Below are positions 50,801-59,063 of a DNA stretch of 64,000 bases, in pieces. A program made the position numbers and the translations under genes. The notes beneath the pieces were generated by a model. It saw nothing but the letters and a program-made list of their open reading frames with translations, did no database searches and was not told where the DNA came from. Position 1 is the stretch's first letter. The number at the start of each line of letters is the position of its first letter. Where the stretch lies: NCBI GenBank assembly GCA_964489705.1, contig CAZAZQ010000004.1, positions 62,001 through 126,000 on the forward strand. The letters are read 5' to 3'. This stretch comes from CAZAZQ01 sp964489705. Its GTDB lineage: Bacteria; Zixibacteria; MSB-5A5; GN15; FEB-12.

Positions 50801-52799
50801 AAAAGCCCGCTTGGAGCTCTTGTACGACCTCCGCCGCGCCTCCAATGTCGACACCTGTCTGGAATTGGGATGCAAAGCGATTTACAACGCCGGGTTGTAC
50901 AAACGGTCGGTGCTGACCTTGCATAACGAAAAACGGGAAATAACCAATATCGGCTATTTCGGGTTGGACCCGGAAATCATCCGCGCCGCCCGCAACGCTC
51001 CGGCTCCCGATAAAGAACTTGCCAAACAGATGACGCAAGAACGGTTCCGCATCAGCCATTCTTACTTTATCCCGGAAGAAGCCTCTCTGCCGCTTTTGGA
51101 CTCGGATCGGTATGTGCCGCAATCCGAAAAAGATTCCGAGCGGAAAACCACTACGTGGAAGCCGGGGGACGAATTGTTCGTGCCGATACTTGGTGACAGT
51201 GACCGATACGAAGGATGGTTATCGGTCGATACCCCTTTTGACGGTCAACGCCCCACCCTTGAGGTGGTAACGTTGCTGGAGCAAATCGTCGACATCGTCA
51301 CGCAAAAAGTCCGAGAGATTCTCACTCTCCAAAAACTTCGTGAAGGACACATCGCCCTTCGCGCCGAGCGGGACTATTCCGCCCGTATCATCAACGGTTC
51401 TCCCGCCATCGTCTGCGGCATCACCCCGGAGGGAACGATAACCTTTGTCAACCCTGCCGGTGAACGCTTCACCGGTTACACCGCTGCGGAGATTGTCGGG
51501 AAAGCGTGGTGGGAAATTTTCCATACCTCTCGTCAACGGAGCTCCTTCGAACAGTTATTCCTCAAAGAGGAAAAACGGGACTACGAAGTGGAACTTACCA
51601 GCCTGAACGGAGAAAAGCGAATCATCTCATGGAGCTCGGTCAACCGCTTCGATGAAACGGGTCAACTGATAGAGCTCATCGGATTCGGAAACGACATCAC
51701 CGACCGGAAACGCGCCGAAGAAGAGCTGCGCAGCGAACGCGACTTTGTCCGCTCGTTGTTGGATACGGCGAACAGTATGATTGTCTGCTTGGACGACCAA
51801 GCCCGCATCACCGTATTCAACCGCGAAAGTGAAAAAATCACCGGGTATACGCGAGAGGAAGTGCTGGGAAAAAAATGGCCCGACCTTTTTCTTCCCAAGG
51901 AGTACCGTCACGATGGATTGAAAAACTTCGCCGAGTGGGTGCGTACCCACCCGGTCGACGTGTACGAAGGTCCTCTGGTTACCAAATCAGGGGAGGTGCG
52001 GACTATGCTCTGGTCGAACTCCGCCCTTTTCTCCGGTAGTACCCTTACGGCAATAGCGGTGGGACAGGACATCACCGACCGGAAAGAAGCCCAGCGCCAA
52101 CTGTATCTTGCCAACCAGGAGAGATACAACCAGGTAAAACAAATCGCGGGCGGCATCGCCCATGAAATTCACAATGCCCTCTATCCCGCCACCAGTTCTT
52201 TGGCGAAATTGCGGCAACGACTTTTCCTTTTCGAACCGGATGAAATAAAGCGCAACGAGCATCTGCTCTCCTTGGCGGAGAAAGCCGTCACTCGAGCTAT
52301 GAGTATGACAGAACTTGTCACAAAATACTCTCGACTTGACACCGAGAAAAAGGAAGAACAAACAAACCTTACGGCGGTACTTCGAGAGATTGTCAACGAC
52401 AACAAGCTCCGGATTGAAGAAGTGGGAGCGACCGTCCGTCTCGATATGCCAAACGATGCCATCTGTATCTGTCGTTATTCTCATGCTTACAGCTTGTTCA
52501 ACAACCTGCTCATCAATGCCCTTGACGCCGTTGCCGAAAGCAAACGTAAAGAAATTTTGCTGGTTGCCTGTAAGGAAGAGAAGTTTTTACGGATTGAATT
52601 ATCAGACACCGGTCATGGTATACCGGAAGAAAGCAAGGACAAAGTTTTCAGCGCCTTTTTCAGTACCAAGCCGCAGACCGGTACCGGCTTGGGGTTGGCG
52701 ATTGTAAAGAAAATTGTGGAACTGTATGAGGGAAACATTGAAGTAAAATCTTCACTGGACAAAGGGACGAAATTTACTATATTATTGAAGTCCCTCTGA
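47892..52799 (+). CDS. multidomain sensor histidine kinase with FG-GAP-like sensor
   Basis: 1635 residues from ATG 47892; an upstream in-frame start at 47781 is disfavoured because a signal peptide starts here (SIVFIIFFLIGWGILF). About 65-465 is a periplasmic beta-propeller-like region with calcium-loop repeats (DLFNDGKLDLYVV, DVNHDGYMEIFA, DFNHDGTKDICIV, DLDDNGHPELYLS). One membrane helix is at about 483-502. Then come a coiled coil, GAF (about 560-720), PAS with a CxxC-type motif (SPCSFC, about 782-787), a second PAS, a second GAF (about 965-1140), two more PAS, a HisKA with phospho-His about 1424 in AHEIHN, and a full HATPase (NALDA, DTGHGIP, GTGLGL). The partner regulator follows 30 nt later. 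Confidence 0.9.
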   Translation: MKKSIVFIIFFLIGWGILFTEASSAEVKHSRLDPVDDPYMLPYRFTTTFKYSVPRRKRAKYAQWYVPIDLFNDGKLDLYVVTNDWRQRDTSSNILFFRGIIENKTISQVNVRTPYFFNNYPFDYDCDNVVEVAVTYRWHDSLWLEILDPFDKSIYKRLLVAGRDHDGNGFWDGSGLVVALFDVNHDGYMEIFASIDTGYDLYPRKLVCIDWFNDTLLWEFNISGTFGKEQIAVTRPSPTDEPLVIFTVTSKGNAARAGDMDDNHAYLIVLNLKGKLLWKKIIGGTFFRSDLNLFDFNHDGTKDICIVNRKERKRPGSPDQYLYTNSLKVFDKNGKLLKALPFKEETLIRELTVLDLDDNGHPELYLSFSDHSLMVLNDQLETTRSIQCYALLSVLGAYDFIGSREKELIIQTFDNNKLWLLDSDFKPLAQFTSLGRFGLKDFTAYRKADGHYAIILGTDNGHTTYFLSLTKSPWNTIFFRQPLVTSLVTFVPMSLVILLIWYNWYRTRKQKQVISRQRDRLDSALAELKAAQSKLVAIEEYRKTYDALKERLRYEEALAYCSKQLVEIPDLHEVFNLVVRKLCSAVDVSRAYIFKNIEDLKLGTCMSQIVEAVAEGIEPQIDNPVLKLFPYSQASSYLLETLQAGKPYRGIVRELPESDRAVLEEQGIRSLIILPIYTERKLWGFIGFDDCKQEREWKDEDVRLLQTIAEMLGAAIGRKQVEESLDFERRQLVSIFDSTAEAVYVSDPETYEILYANEKIKELFGNCIGKTCYEVFQGLDSPCSFCTNKHIFGENVGKPYIWEFQNVLTSRWYRCIDRAIRWPDGRMVRYELAIDITDRIKAEEALRESEARYRTLFENANDAIFLETADEQIIAVNRKACELSGYSREELLKMKTRDLKPPEEKDRPKHEIYTHPEKSFQQPEERVLLRRDGVRVFTEFSITSLKVGGETLFLSILRDITERKKTEAREKARLELLYDLRRASNVDTCLELGCKAIYNAGLYKRSVLTLHNEKREITNIGYFGLDPEIIRAARNAPAPDKELAKQMTQERFRISHSYFIPEEASLPLLDSDRYVPQSEKDSERKTTTWKPGDELFVPILGDSDRYEGWLSVDTPFDGQRPTLEVVTLLEQIVDIVTQKVREILTLQKLREGHIALRAERDYSARIINGSPAIVCGITPEGTITFVNPAGERFTGYTAAEIVGKAWWEIFHTSRQRSSFEQLFLKEEKRDYEVELTSLNGEKRIISWSSVNRFDETGQLIELIGFGNDITDRKRAEEELRSERDFVRSLLDTANSMIVCLDDQARITVFNRESEKITGYTREEVLGKKWPDLFLPKEYRHDGLKNFAEWVRTHPVDVYEGPLVTKSGEVRTMLWSNSALFSGSTLTAIAVGQDITDRKEAQRQLYLANQERYNQVKQIAGGIAHEIHNALYPATSSLAKLRQRLFLFEPDEIKRNEHLLSLAEKAVTRAMSMTELVTKYSRLDTEKKEEQTNLTAVLREIVNDNKLRIEEVGATVRLDMPNDAICICRYSHAYSLFNNLLINALDAVAESKRKEILLVACKEEKFLRIELSDTGHGIPEESKDKVFSAFFSTKPQTGTGLGLAIVKKIVELYEGNIEVKSSLDKGTKFTILLKSL

Positions 52800-52829
52800 T
52801 AGGTTAACAAGCTCAGGAAGTTGCGACAC

Positions 52830-54185
52830 GTGGATAAATTTGGCTCAATTCTTATCGTCGATGACGACCCGTTGGTTCTGGAGGCGCTCGAACAAACCTT
52901 CATGGATGATTATCAGGTCTATGCCGTCTCTTCCGGCAAGGAAGCGCTCGAAATGGTAGGTAATTCCCACCAAATCGACGCCGTGGTGCTGGACATTCGT
53001 ATGGCGAAAATGGATGGGTTGGAAACCGCCCAGCATATACGCACCATCAACCCCGACTTGCCGATAATTTTCCATACCGGTTATCCCGGAGAATACTCGG
53101 AAAGCAAAATCGAAAGAGAGCATCATCCTTTCGACTACGTGGGGAAAAACGAATATCCGGGACGGCTGGTGCGGGCGGTCAAAAATGCCGTGTCATATTA
53201 CCGGCTCAAGACTAACCGCTCCAATCTCATCGAGTTTGCCCGTGAGGAATACGGCATGGTGGGCAAATCCGCCGCCATGCAGGAAATTTACAAAACCATT
53301 GAAAAAATTGCTCCGACCGACAACAAGGTCATGATTCTCGGCAAGACCGGCACCGGTAAGGAGCTGGTTGCCCGAGCTATCCACAAACGGAGCAAACGTG
53401 CTCACAAACGACTGGTCATTTTTAACTGCAGTCACAAATCTCCCGACTTGATAGAATCGGAGCTGTTCGGTCACTTGAAAGGTTCGTTTACCTCCGCTAT
53501 TGCCGACCGGATGGGGTTGTTCGAGTATGCCGACGGTGGGACGCTGTTCCTCGATGAAATCGGCGATCTTGACCTGACCACACAAACCAAACTGCTCCGC
53601 GTGCTGGAAACCGGCGAAATGCAGCGTCTCGGTTCTCCGAAAAACATTACGGTCGACGTCCGTTTGATTTGCGCCACCCATACCGATTTGTCAAAACTGG
53701 TCAGCGAACACAAATTCCGCGAAGATCTGTATTATCGGCTCAAAGGAGTCGTGATAACCCTTCCGACCCTGCGGCAACGACGAGAAGACATCCCTGCCTT
53801 AATCGACTACTTCCTGGAGAACTACACGCTCAAAACCAGCGTCGGGGTGAAGCTTTTTGAGCCGGCGGCGAAAGATTTGTTGGTCGAGTACGACTGGCCC
53901 GGCAACGTCCGCCAGCTTATGGATACCGTTCAATCGCTGGTTGATTTATCCTCATCATCTTTCATTACCCGGAAGGAAGTGGAAAGCTATCTGGCGTACC
54001 GAGGGAGAACTCATTCCGTACCGAGCGGGAGTTTTCGCGAAAGGGTGAAAGAATACAAGAAGATTCTGATAATCCAAGCACTTGCCCGCAACAATAACAA
54101 CGTGAGTGCGGCGGCGCGGGAGCTATCTCTTGACCCTTCCAATTTGCGGAAGATGATTAAGAAGCTCAACATCACCGAAGGTTAA
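52830..54185 (+). CDS. NtrC-type sigma-54 response regulator
   Basis: 451 residues from GTG 52830 (AGGAAG 9 nt upstream; an in-frame TTG at 52821 is less likely). The receiver is intact: VDDDP and the phospho-Asp in VVLDIRM. The AAA+ domain has Walker A GKTGTGKE, Walker B GGTLFLDEIGD and arginine-finger region FREDLYYRL. The sigma-54 contact loop GAFTGA is altered to GSFTSA but keeps the key Phe-Thr. A Fis-type HTH ends the protein (NNVSAAARELSLDPSNLRKMIKKL). It is probably activated by the preceding kinase and acts at -24/-12 promoters, possibly including the one at 54309. Confidence 0.93.
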   Translation: MDKFGSILIVDDDPLVLEALEQTFMDDYQVYAVSSGKEALEMVGNSHQIDAVVLDIRMAKMDGLETAQHIRTINPDLPIIFHTGYPGEYSESKIEREHHPFDYVGKNEYPGRLVRAVKNAVSYYRLKTNRSNLIEFAREEYGMVGKSAAMQEIYKTIEKIAPTDNKVMILGKTGTGKELVARAIHKRSKRAHKRLVIFNCSHKSPDLIESELFGHLKGSFTSAIADRMGLFEYADGGTLFLDEIGDLDLTTQTKLLRVLETGEMQRLGSPKNITVDVRLICATHTDLSKLVSEHKFREDLYYRLKGVVITLPTLRQRREDIPALIDYFLENYTLKTSVGVKLFEPAAKDLLVEYDWPGNVRQLMDTVQSLVDLSSSSFITRKEVESYLAYRGRTHSVPSGSFRERVKEYKKILIIQALARNNNNVSAAARELSLDPSNLRKMIKKLNITEG

Positions 54186-54212
54186 AAATACCTGCTTATA
54201 TCTACCATTTTA

Positions 54213-54227
54213 AGGTAAAAATTACCT
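54213..54227 (+). promoter_or_regulatory. 15-bp palindrome after the regulator gene
   Basis: AGGTAA AAA TTACCT, about 28 nt after the regulator stop and 82 nt upstream of the -24 element at 54309. The distance fits an enhancer-binding (UAS) site, but the link is inference. Confidence 0.4.
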
Positions 54228-54287
54228 CTTCGGAAAAATCCGCAAAAGCTGAAGATTTCTAATTTCTTGTGCGACAATATACTAACT

Positions 54288-54310
54288 AACCGTTTCAAAA
54301 GTGAACGGTT
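54288..54310 (+). promoter_or_regulatory. 23-bp inverted repeat overlapping the -24 element
   Basis: AACCGTT (54288-54294) and its exact reverse complement AACGGTT (54304-54310), separated by 9 nt. It overlaps the first two bases of the sigma-54-like box. It could be an operator. Confidence 0.45.
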
Positions 54311-54325
54311 GGCATGCCTTTTGTT
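54309..54325 (+). promoter_or_regulatory. candidate sigma-54 promoter
   Basis: TTGGCATG CCTT TTGTT: close to the consensus TTGGCACG-N4-TTGCW, with GG and G separated by the required 10 nt. Two positions deviate (CAC to CAT, GC to GT). It sits 124 nt downstream of a sigma-54 activator gene. Confidence 0.5.
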
Positions 54326-54335
54326 ATGCATGAAA

Positions 54336-54585
54336 ATGAGCTAAAACATTTTATAAGGTCGCAACTTTTTGAGCCAAAGCGGAAAGGAGTACCGAGAGGA
54401 AGTTTTCTGTTAAGTGAAGGTTACGTAAAAAGCTCCAGGGACATTACATCTAACAGGGAGTACGTATCTAACCTGAACATTGCCCTTCGTATGGTTGTCT
54501 GGGGGGATAATCTCACTGGCTATCGTTCCGATAGCTGGGAAGAAATATGTGCCCGGCATACGAATGTCGGGCATTCATTCTTTTT
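54336..54585 (+). ncRNA. possible short transcript from the sigma-54-like promoter
   Basis: If transcription starts about 12 nt after the -12 box, a transcript of about 250 nt would run to the hairpin at 54550-54573, followed by a T-rich tract. A 94-residue frame begins at 54314, inside the promoter box, and shows no known domain. A 60-85-residue product from a later ATG (54326 or 54335) cannot be excluded. An inner hairpin GCTATCG TTC CGATAGC is near 54520. Low confidence. Confidence 0.3.
54550..54585 (+). terminator. rho-independent terminator-like hairpin
   Basis: TGCCCGGCAT ACGA ATGTCGGGCA (one G-T pair), then TTCATTCTTTTT. It lies between the regulator and the convergent methyltransferase gene. 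Confidence 0.7.
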
Positions 54586-54630
54586 CCCATCAAATTGAGC
54601 ACACTTGTAAAAATTGTAAAGTGAGCTTTT

Positions 54631-55401
54631 CTAACCTACTCGGCGGATTAATATGACCGGTCGGGTAACGTTTTCGCGGTTTCCTTCTTCAATCGGCTTC
54701 GAGAGATCCCATTCCCGCCACCAGCCGACAAACTCGAAGTCGGAACGTTTCTCGAGGAAGCGGAGAAACTCGTCGGGAAAGACTGCTTTGTTGCGCTCTA
54801 TCATTTCAAACTTTCGATGTCTGCCGTGGTCGTTGACGTTGACGCTCCACACTTCCTCATACATATGCTGGGCGGCGTCGACCAATCTGATTTTGAACTC
54901 CGAATCCACGACAATGCCGTCCTTTTCGATGGAGTAGGCGTTGTTCTCGTTGTACTGGAGAGGATTCGAAAACTGGATGCACCAGTCAAGAAAATACAAG
55001 CCCCCCGGTTTGAGCACCGTGGCGACGGAATCGAAATGGCTATGCATTTCTTCCAAGCTGTTCAAGTAGAGCGAGCCCAGCAGGACAAAGGCAAAATCGA
55101 AGGGGGAATCATGCGTGAAAGAAACCATATCTTTCTGGAGAAAAGTCGGCCGAGGAATAAGCTGACGCCACTTGTAGGCGGCATAATCGAGCATATTCCG
55201 GTTGATGTCCAACCCGGTGTACCGGTAACCACGCGACACGAGCTCTTCCGCATGAAGAGCGGGACCGCATGCGATTTCCAGCACTTCACGAACGGGGATC
55301 CGAGAGTAGCGCCTGATACACGACTGGAGGAAGTCCGTCTCTTGCGGAATATCTCGAAACGAGAACGCTACCTCGTAATATTCCGGATAATCGTAGAGCA
55401 T
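54631..55401 (-). CDS. class I SAM-dependent methyltransferase
   Basis: 256 residues. The SAM-binding motif I is VLEIACGPALHAEEL, with motif II GLDINRNML and the post-I strand FAFVLLGSLYLNSLEEM. It begins MLYDYPEYYEVAFSFRD, a form common in small-molecule methyltransferases of the Methyltransf_25 type. The ATG at 55401 has AAGGA 9 nt upstream; the frame extends to 55581 without similarity. The methyl acceptor is unknown. It stands alone. Confidence 0.85.
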   Translation of the reverse strand: MLYDYPEYYEVAFSFRDIPQETDFLQSCIRRYSRIPVREVLEIACGPALHAEELVSRGYRYTGLDINRNMLDYAAYKWRQLIPRPTFLQKDMVSFTHDSPFDFAFVLLGSLYLNSLEEMHSHFDSVATVLKPGGLYFLDWCIQFSNPLQYNENNAYSIEKDGIVVDSEFKIRLVDAAQHMYEEVWSVNVNDHGRHRKFEMIERNKAVFPDEFLRFLEKRSDFEFVGWWREWDLSKPIEEGNRENVTRPVILIRRVG

Positions 55402-55507
55402 ACTTTTTAGTCCTTCCCTTATGCTTAAGTTAACGGAAGTTGTTGGCAATGATTTAGATAAATGCCGAAAATCGGAGCAAAATCGTAACGAATTGTATGA
55501 AAAATGA

Positions 55508-55527
55508 CTATGGGAATCTTCCCATAG
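55508..55527. repeat. perfect 9-bp hairpin
   Basis: CTATGGGAA TC TTCCCATAG in the gap between the methyltransferase and the PH-domain gene. The GGGAA..TTCCC centre recalls family B hairpins. Confidence 0.5.
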
Positions 55528-55596
55528 GGAAGGAAAAAGGAGGAAAAATTTCTCAAGATTTTTTCCCGATTGACAGGACAAGTCCCGTCACGCCGG

Positions 55597-55626
55597 TTGA
55601 ATAACAGGGCGGGCAACGAGTATATT
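55597..55626 (+). promoter_or_regulatory. possible promoter for the PH-domain gene
   Basis: TTGAAT (55597-55602), 18 bp, TATATT (55621-55626). The start would be about 40 nt before ATG 55674. Confidence 0.5.
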
Positions 55627-55673
55627 TTTACAGCGGAAAAAAGGGTATTTATTGAGCTGCCGGAACGATACCT

Positions 55674-56126
55674 ATGAGCCAAAAAGGAAAAGAAGAAGTC
55701 ATTAAGAGGTACGATTCTAAAAAGGACTTCTGGTTGGTACTCCTTCTCTGGATATGTGTACTGCTGTTGGTCGGCTCGTGGGTGTTAATCATCCGCGACC
55801 ACGGCTGGGTGATGGGGCTGTTTTGGGCTCCGTTCATGCTGGGATTGGCTTTTCTTTGCCTGTGGGTGTTGAGAGCGACTTATTACGAATTAACCCGTGA
55901 AAGCCTGATAATCCATGCCGGTCCTTTCAAAAAGACCGTTCCTCTCAAATTCATCCGAAAAGTTTACCCTACCCGCTGTATTCTCTCCAGCGCTGCCTTG
56001 TCTGTTGACCGGTTGCACATTGTCCGCTACTCTGAATCGTGGGAGATATACATCTCGCCGGTCAATAAAGAGGACTTCATGCAGACGATAAAAAAATTAA
56101 ACGAAGAAATCGAGATCGAGCTGTGA
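55674..56126 (+). CDS. membrane protein with a YyaB-like PH domain
   Basis: 150 residues. Two membrane helices (about 19-41 and 45-67) are followed by a small PH-like domain (about 69-145: YELTRESLIIHAGPFKKTVPL, then WEIYISPVNKEDFMQTI), matching the bacterial PH family seen in Bacillus YyaB. These proteins are uncharacterised. It has a plausible own promoter and no operon partner. Confidence 0.78.
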   Translation: MSQKGKEEVIKRYDSKKDFWLVLLLWICVLLLVGSWVLIIRDHGWVMGLFWAPFMLGLAFLCLWVLRATYYELTRESLIIHAGPFKKTVPLKFIRKVYPTRCILSSAALSVDRLHIVRYSESWEIYISPVNKEDFMQTIKKLNEEIEIEL

Positions 56127-56373
56127 AGAAAATTCCTCCCTCCTCCTGATACCGGATTTACGATTGATTATAGAAACATTGCCAAGCAATGGAAAAAGGC
56201 GTGAATATCCTTCCCCGCAGTCAATGAAGCAAGGCATGGAGCTCCACCATTTCCCCTTCTGACATCCCAAACCGGGAGCGCCATCCGAGGCAAAGCATGC
56301 CTTCGGCAATCGTATTTCCTTTGAAGTGATCTACCTTTTCTTACTCTACCTTTCAGAATGGAACCGAAAAAAA
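56127..56373. other. gene-less stretch
   Basis: About 250 nt between convergent genes. No frame with coding character, repeat or promoter was recognised. The terminator of the NO reductase gene begins at its right edge. Confidence 0.5.
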
Positions 56374-56399
56374 GAGGCGGGACTACCAAACCCCGCCTC
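56374..56399 (-). terminator. terminator of the NO reductase gene
   Basis: GAGGCGGG/CCCGCCTC, an 8-bp stem with a 10-nt loop. On the minus strand seven T follow. It is 42 nt after the stop at 56441. Confidence 0.88.
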
Positions 56400-56440
56400 C
56401 GGAACGCCATATTTTCATACTCTTCGCAGTCAAATTCTCG

Positions 56441-58678
56441 TCACGCTTGAGCCTTCCCTCGCAGAAAAGAAGCCCGAAGAATGAAGACGACCATCACGAC
56501 GGCACCGGCAATGAAAACCAGATCCGGAACCACCCGCATCCAACTGAACAATCGCATCATTTCACCCGAGGTTATCTCCGGGCTGCGGGCATACCATAAG
56601 CCATATTTGACCGCTTGGTAGAACTGGTAAAAACCGGAAGGAGCGAGACTGAAAACCGTCATTCCCAACAGTCCGCCGTTCAACAGCCAGAAACCCCATT
56701 TCAGCAGTTTGTCCGACCAGGCTTTGGGAGAGACGATATTCCTGACTGAAAAGAGCATCAAGGCGATTGCCAAGAAGCCGTAGACCCCGAACAAAGCGGT
56801 ATGGCCATGGAGAGGGGTGGTATTCAATCCCTGGGCGTAGTACAGCACGATAGGCGGATTAATCAGGAAACCGAAGACGCCCGCCCCCAACATGTTCCAA
56901 AAAGCAACCGCAATGAAAAAGTAGATAGGCCACTTGTAGGCATAACTTTTCCCTCCTTTTTCGACCACTCTTAAGTTATGAACGGCTTCGAAGCCGAGAA
57001 GCGTGAGAGGTACTATCTCCAACGCAGAGAAGACCGCCCCCAGGGCAATAATCGGCGTGGGTGTACCTGACCAATACAAATGGTGGAAAGTACCGATGAC
57101 CCCGCTGCCGAGGTAAAGAGTAATACTCGCATACACCGTGGTCAAAGCGAATTTTTTACTCACCGCCCCGATACGGGACAAGATAAAGGCGAGAACCACT
57201 GTCGCAAAGACCTCAAAGAAAGCTTCGACCCACAGGTGAACGACCCACCACCGCCAGTACTCCGCATCGGAAAGATGGCTCCCTTTTGTATACATCAAAC
57301 CTGCCATGTAAAACAAGGGAATGGTGATGGAACTATACAACAGCAAATGAGTCAACCCACCGGCATCTTCTTCTTTCTTGAGGGCCGGAAGAATGGAGCG
57401 GAAAACAAGAACCAACCAAATCAACATCCCCACAATCAGAAGTAACTGCCAGACGCGCCCCAATTCAATGTACTCGTATCCTTGGTGCCCAAAGTAGAAT
57501 CCTTCCCCGCCGAATTGTCCCAACACCGACATCAAGGTTCCCGACAACGCCCCCACAACGACGACCACCACCGCCCCGAAGAGGGCAAACACGAGGAACC
57601 GCTGCTTGTTCGGTTCCCTGCCGACAAAGGGACCGATAAAAAGCCCGGCGGCGAGGAAACAGGTGGCTATCCAGAATATCCCCAACTGGATGTGCCAGCT
57701 TCTGATAGCCGCATACGGCAAGATACTGCCGATAGACATACCGAACAACTTGGTCCCCTCCAAGGTAAAATGACCGGTCAGCGAACCGGCACCGGCTTGA
57801 ATGAGAAACAGAATCATTGCCGTGCTGAAATAGAAAAGCGTAGCTTTCTGACTTCCCGTGGGAGTCGGCTCCTTGAAATCCAGCAAGGCTTCCGCTCCGT
57901 ACTCATCCTCCCGCATATATCGCAAATAAAGGAATATTACTACGGCTATCGCCAAAATCAGGAGAACGACACTGACAATCGACCAAATCAAAGAGCCGGG
58001 TAAAGAACTATTACCGACCAGCTCTTCCGAGGGCCAATTGCTCGTGTACGTATACTCCTGCCCCGGTCGGTCGGTGGAAGCAGCCCATGCCAGCCACGAG
58101 AAGAAGCTGGCGACAACTTTCCCCTCACTTCCGTTTTTGACGATACCCGGCTGGAGTCCCATCCGATCATTGCCGGTTAAGAAAAGCGTGGTATAATACT
58201 CACTCAGAAAGCGGAACGCTTCCGCCTGATACTCGGAATAGACAAGCGTTTTCGTCGTACTGTCATAACGGTTTTGTCTCACGTCCTCCCGAACCAACGC
58301 TTTCAATTCCGCTTTCCTGACTTCATCGTAGCTCTCGAAATCCTCCTGGGTAAAGGCGCGGGCTTCCGCGACGGAAAGCCCGTCATATCGGGCTATCATG
58401 AAGAGAGCCATGCGATGGAGATAATCGGCAGACCAGTCGGGAGCCAAGTACGAGCCGTGTCCCCATATCGACCCGATATGCTGCCCGCCGCGACTAAAGT
58501 AATAATTCTGTCCGTCCATGATATCCTGGGCGGTAAAGAGAACCTCCCCCGTATCGGTGACGACCCGCTCGGGAATCGGAGGTTTGTTTTTCTTGATCAG
58601 GTATCCTCCAAAAAGAAGAACCCCGAAGCATATTACCAATACGAACAGCAGGATGGCTTTTACCCGTGGGCTATTCAT
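56441..58678 (-). CDS. norZ: quinol-dependent nitric oxide reductase
   Basis: 745 residues, single-chain qNOR length, with an N-terminal fused NorC-like region lacking a CxxCH haem site (as in qNOR) and about 13-14 helices. Metal ligands are in place: low-spin haem b His329 (RSWHIQ) and His626; FeB ligands His481 and Glu485 (VVHLWVEAFFEVF), His532 and His533 (GTFHHLYW); haem b3 His624 (PLHGHTALFG). It reduces NO to N2O with quinol at the inner membrane. AGGAGG lies 5 nt before the ATG. No denitrification neighbour is visible, which favours a NO detoxification role. Confidence 0.95.
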   Translation of the reverse strand: MNSPRVKAILLFVLVICFGVLLFGGYLIKKNKPPIPERVVTDTGEVLFTAQDIMDGQNYYFSRGGQHIGSIWGHGSYLAPDWSADYLHRMALFMIARYDGLSVAEARAFTQEDFESYDEVRKAELKALVREDVRQNRYDSTTKTLVYSEYQAEAFRFLSEYYTTLFLTGNDRMGLQPGIVKNGSEGKVVASFFSWLAWAASTDRPGQEYTYTSNWPSEELVGNSSLPGSLIWSIVSVVLLILAIAVVIFLYLRYMREDEYGAEALLDFKEPTPTGSQKATLFYFSTAMILFLIQAGAGSLTGHFTLEGTKLFGMSIGSILPYAAIRSWHIQLGIFWIATCFLAAGLFIGPFVGREPNKQRFLVFALFGAVVVVVVGALSGTLMSVLGQFGGEGFYFGHQGYEYIELGRVWQLLLIVGMLIWLVLVFRSILPALKKEEDAGGLTHLLLYSSITIPLFYMAGLMYTKGSHLSDAEYWRWWVVHLWVEAFFEVFATVVLAFILSRIGAVSKKFALTTVYASITLYLGSGVIGTFHHLYWSGTPTPIIALGAVFSALEIVPLTLLGFEAVHNLRVVEKGGKSYAYKWPIYFFIAVAFWNMLGAGVFGFLINPPIVLYYAQGLNTTPLHGHTALFGVYGFLAIALMLFSVRNIVSPKAWSDKLLKWGFWLLNGGLLGMTVFSLAPSGFYQFYQAVKYGLWYARSPEITSGEMMRLFSWMRVVPDLVFIAGAVVMVVFILRASFLRGKAQA

Positions 58679-59030
58679 GGTATCCTCCTAAAAAATGTAT
58701 TACTTCAATTTGTATTGGATTCACAAGTTTTCTTCTCTTACCGACGGTTGCGCTTCACGAAAGCAAACCTGACGATTCGCGCCGTTGTATATTCTCCCAA
58801 AACATAGGCCAAATCACTCGGCTTACGGCAGAAGAAATACCACATCTTTGAAAGGAAAGTCAAGAACCAAGTCATATTTTTTGGTCTTTTTTATCATCAA
58901 TTTTTTTAAGCCGACACACAATATTTTTTCATTGAAACGCCGGAGTCCCGGCATGGTTTCCGGTGGGGTCAAAAAAATCTTGGGGCATAATCCATCGGGA
59001 TAGGCGTTGTCAAAATGCCCGCATATCCGA
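58679..59030. other. gene-less region between divergent genes
   Basis: About 350 nt, AT-rich in the middle. It should hold the NO reductase promoter on the minus strand; the best pair found there, TTGTGA and TAATAC with 18 bp, is weak. No NsrR- or FNR-like dyad was recognised with confidence. Confidence 0.4.
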
Positions 59031-59058
59031 TTGACAAAAACCGGCCAATCGCTATATT
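59031..59058 (+). promoter_or_regulatory. promoter of the four-gene membrane module, possibly leaderless
   Basis: TTGACA (59031-59036), 16 bp, TATATT (59053-59058). Position +1 would fall at about 59064-59065, on the ATG at 59064. The first gene may therefore be translated from a leaderless mRNA; no Shine-Dalgarno precedes it. Confidence 0.7.
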
Positions 59059-59063
59059 ACGCC

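Noticed and set aside
54314..54598. 94-residue plus-strand open frame after the sigma-54 regulator
   Set aside because: It starts inside the -24/-12 box, runs through a terminator hairpin and has no recognisable domain. It is kept only as part of the possible RNA.
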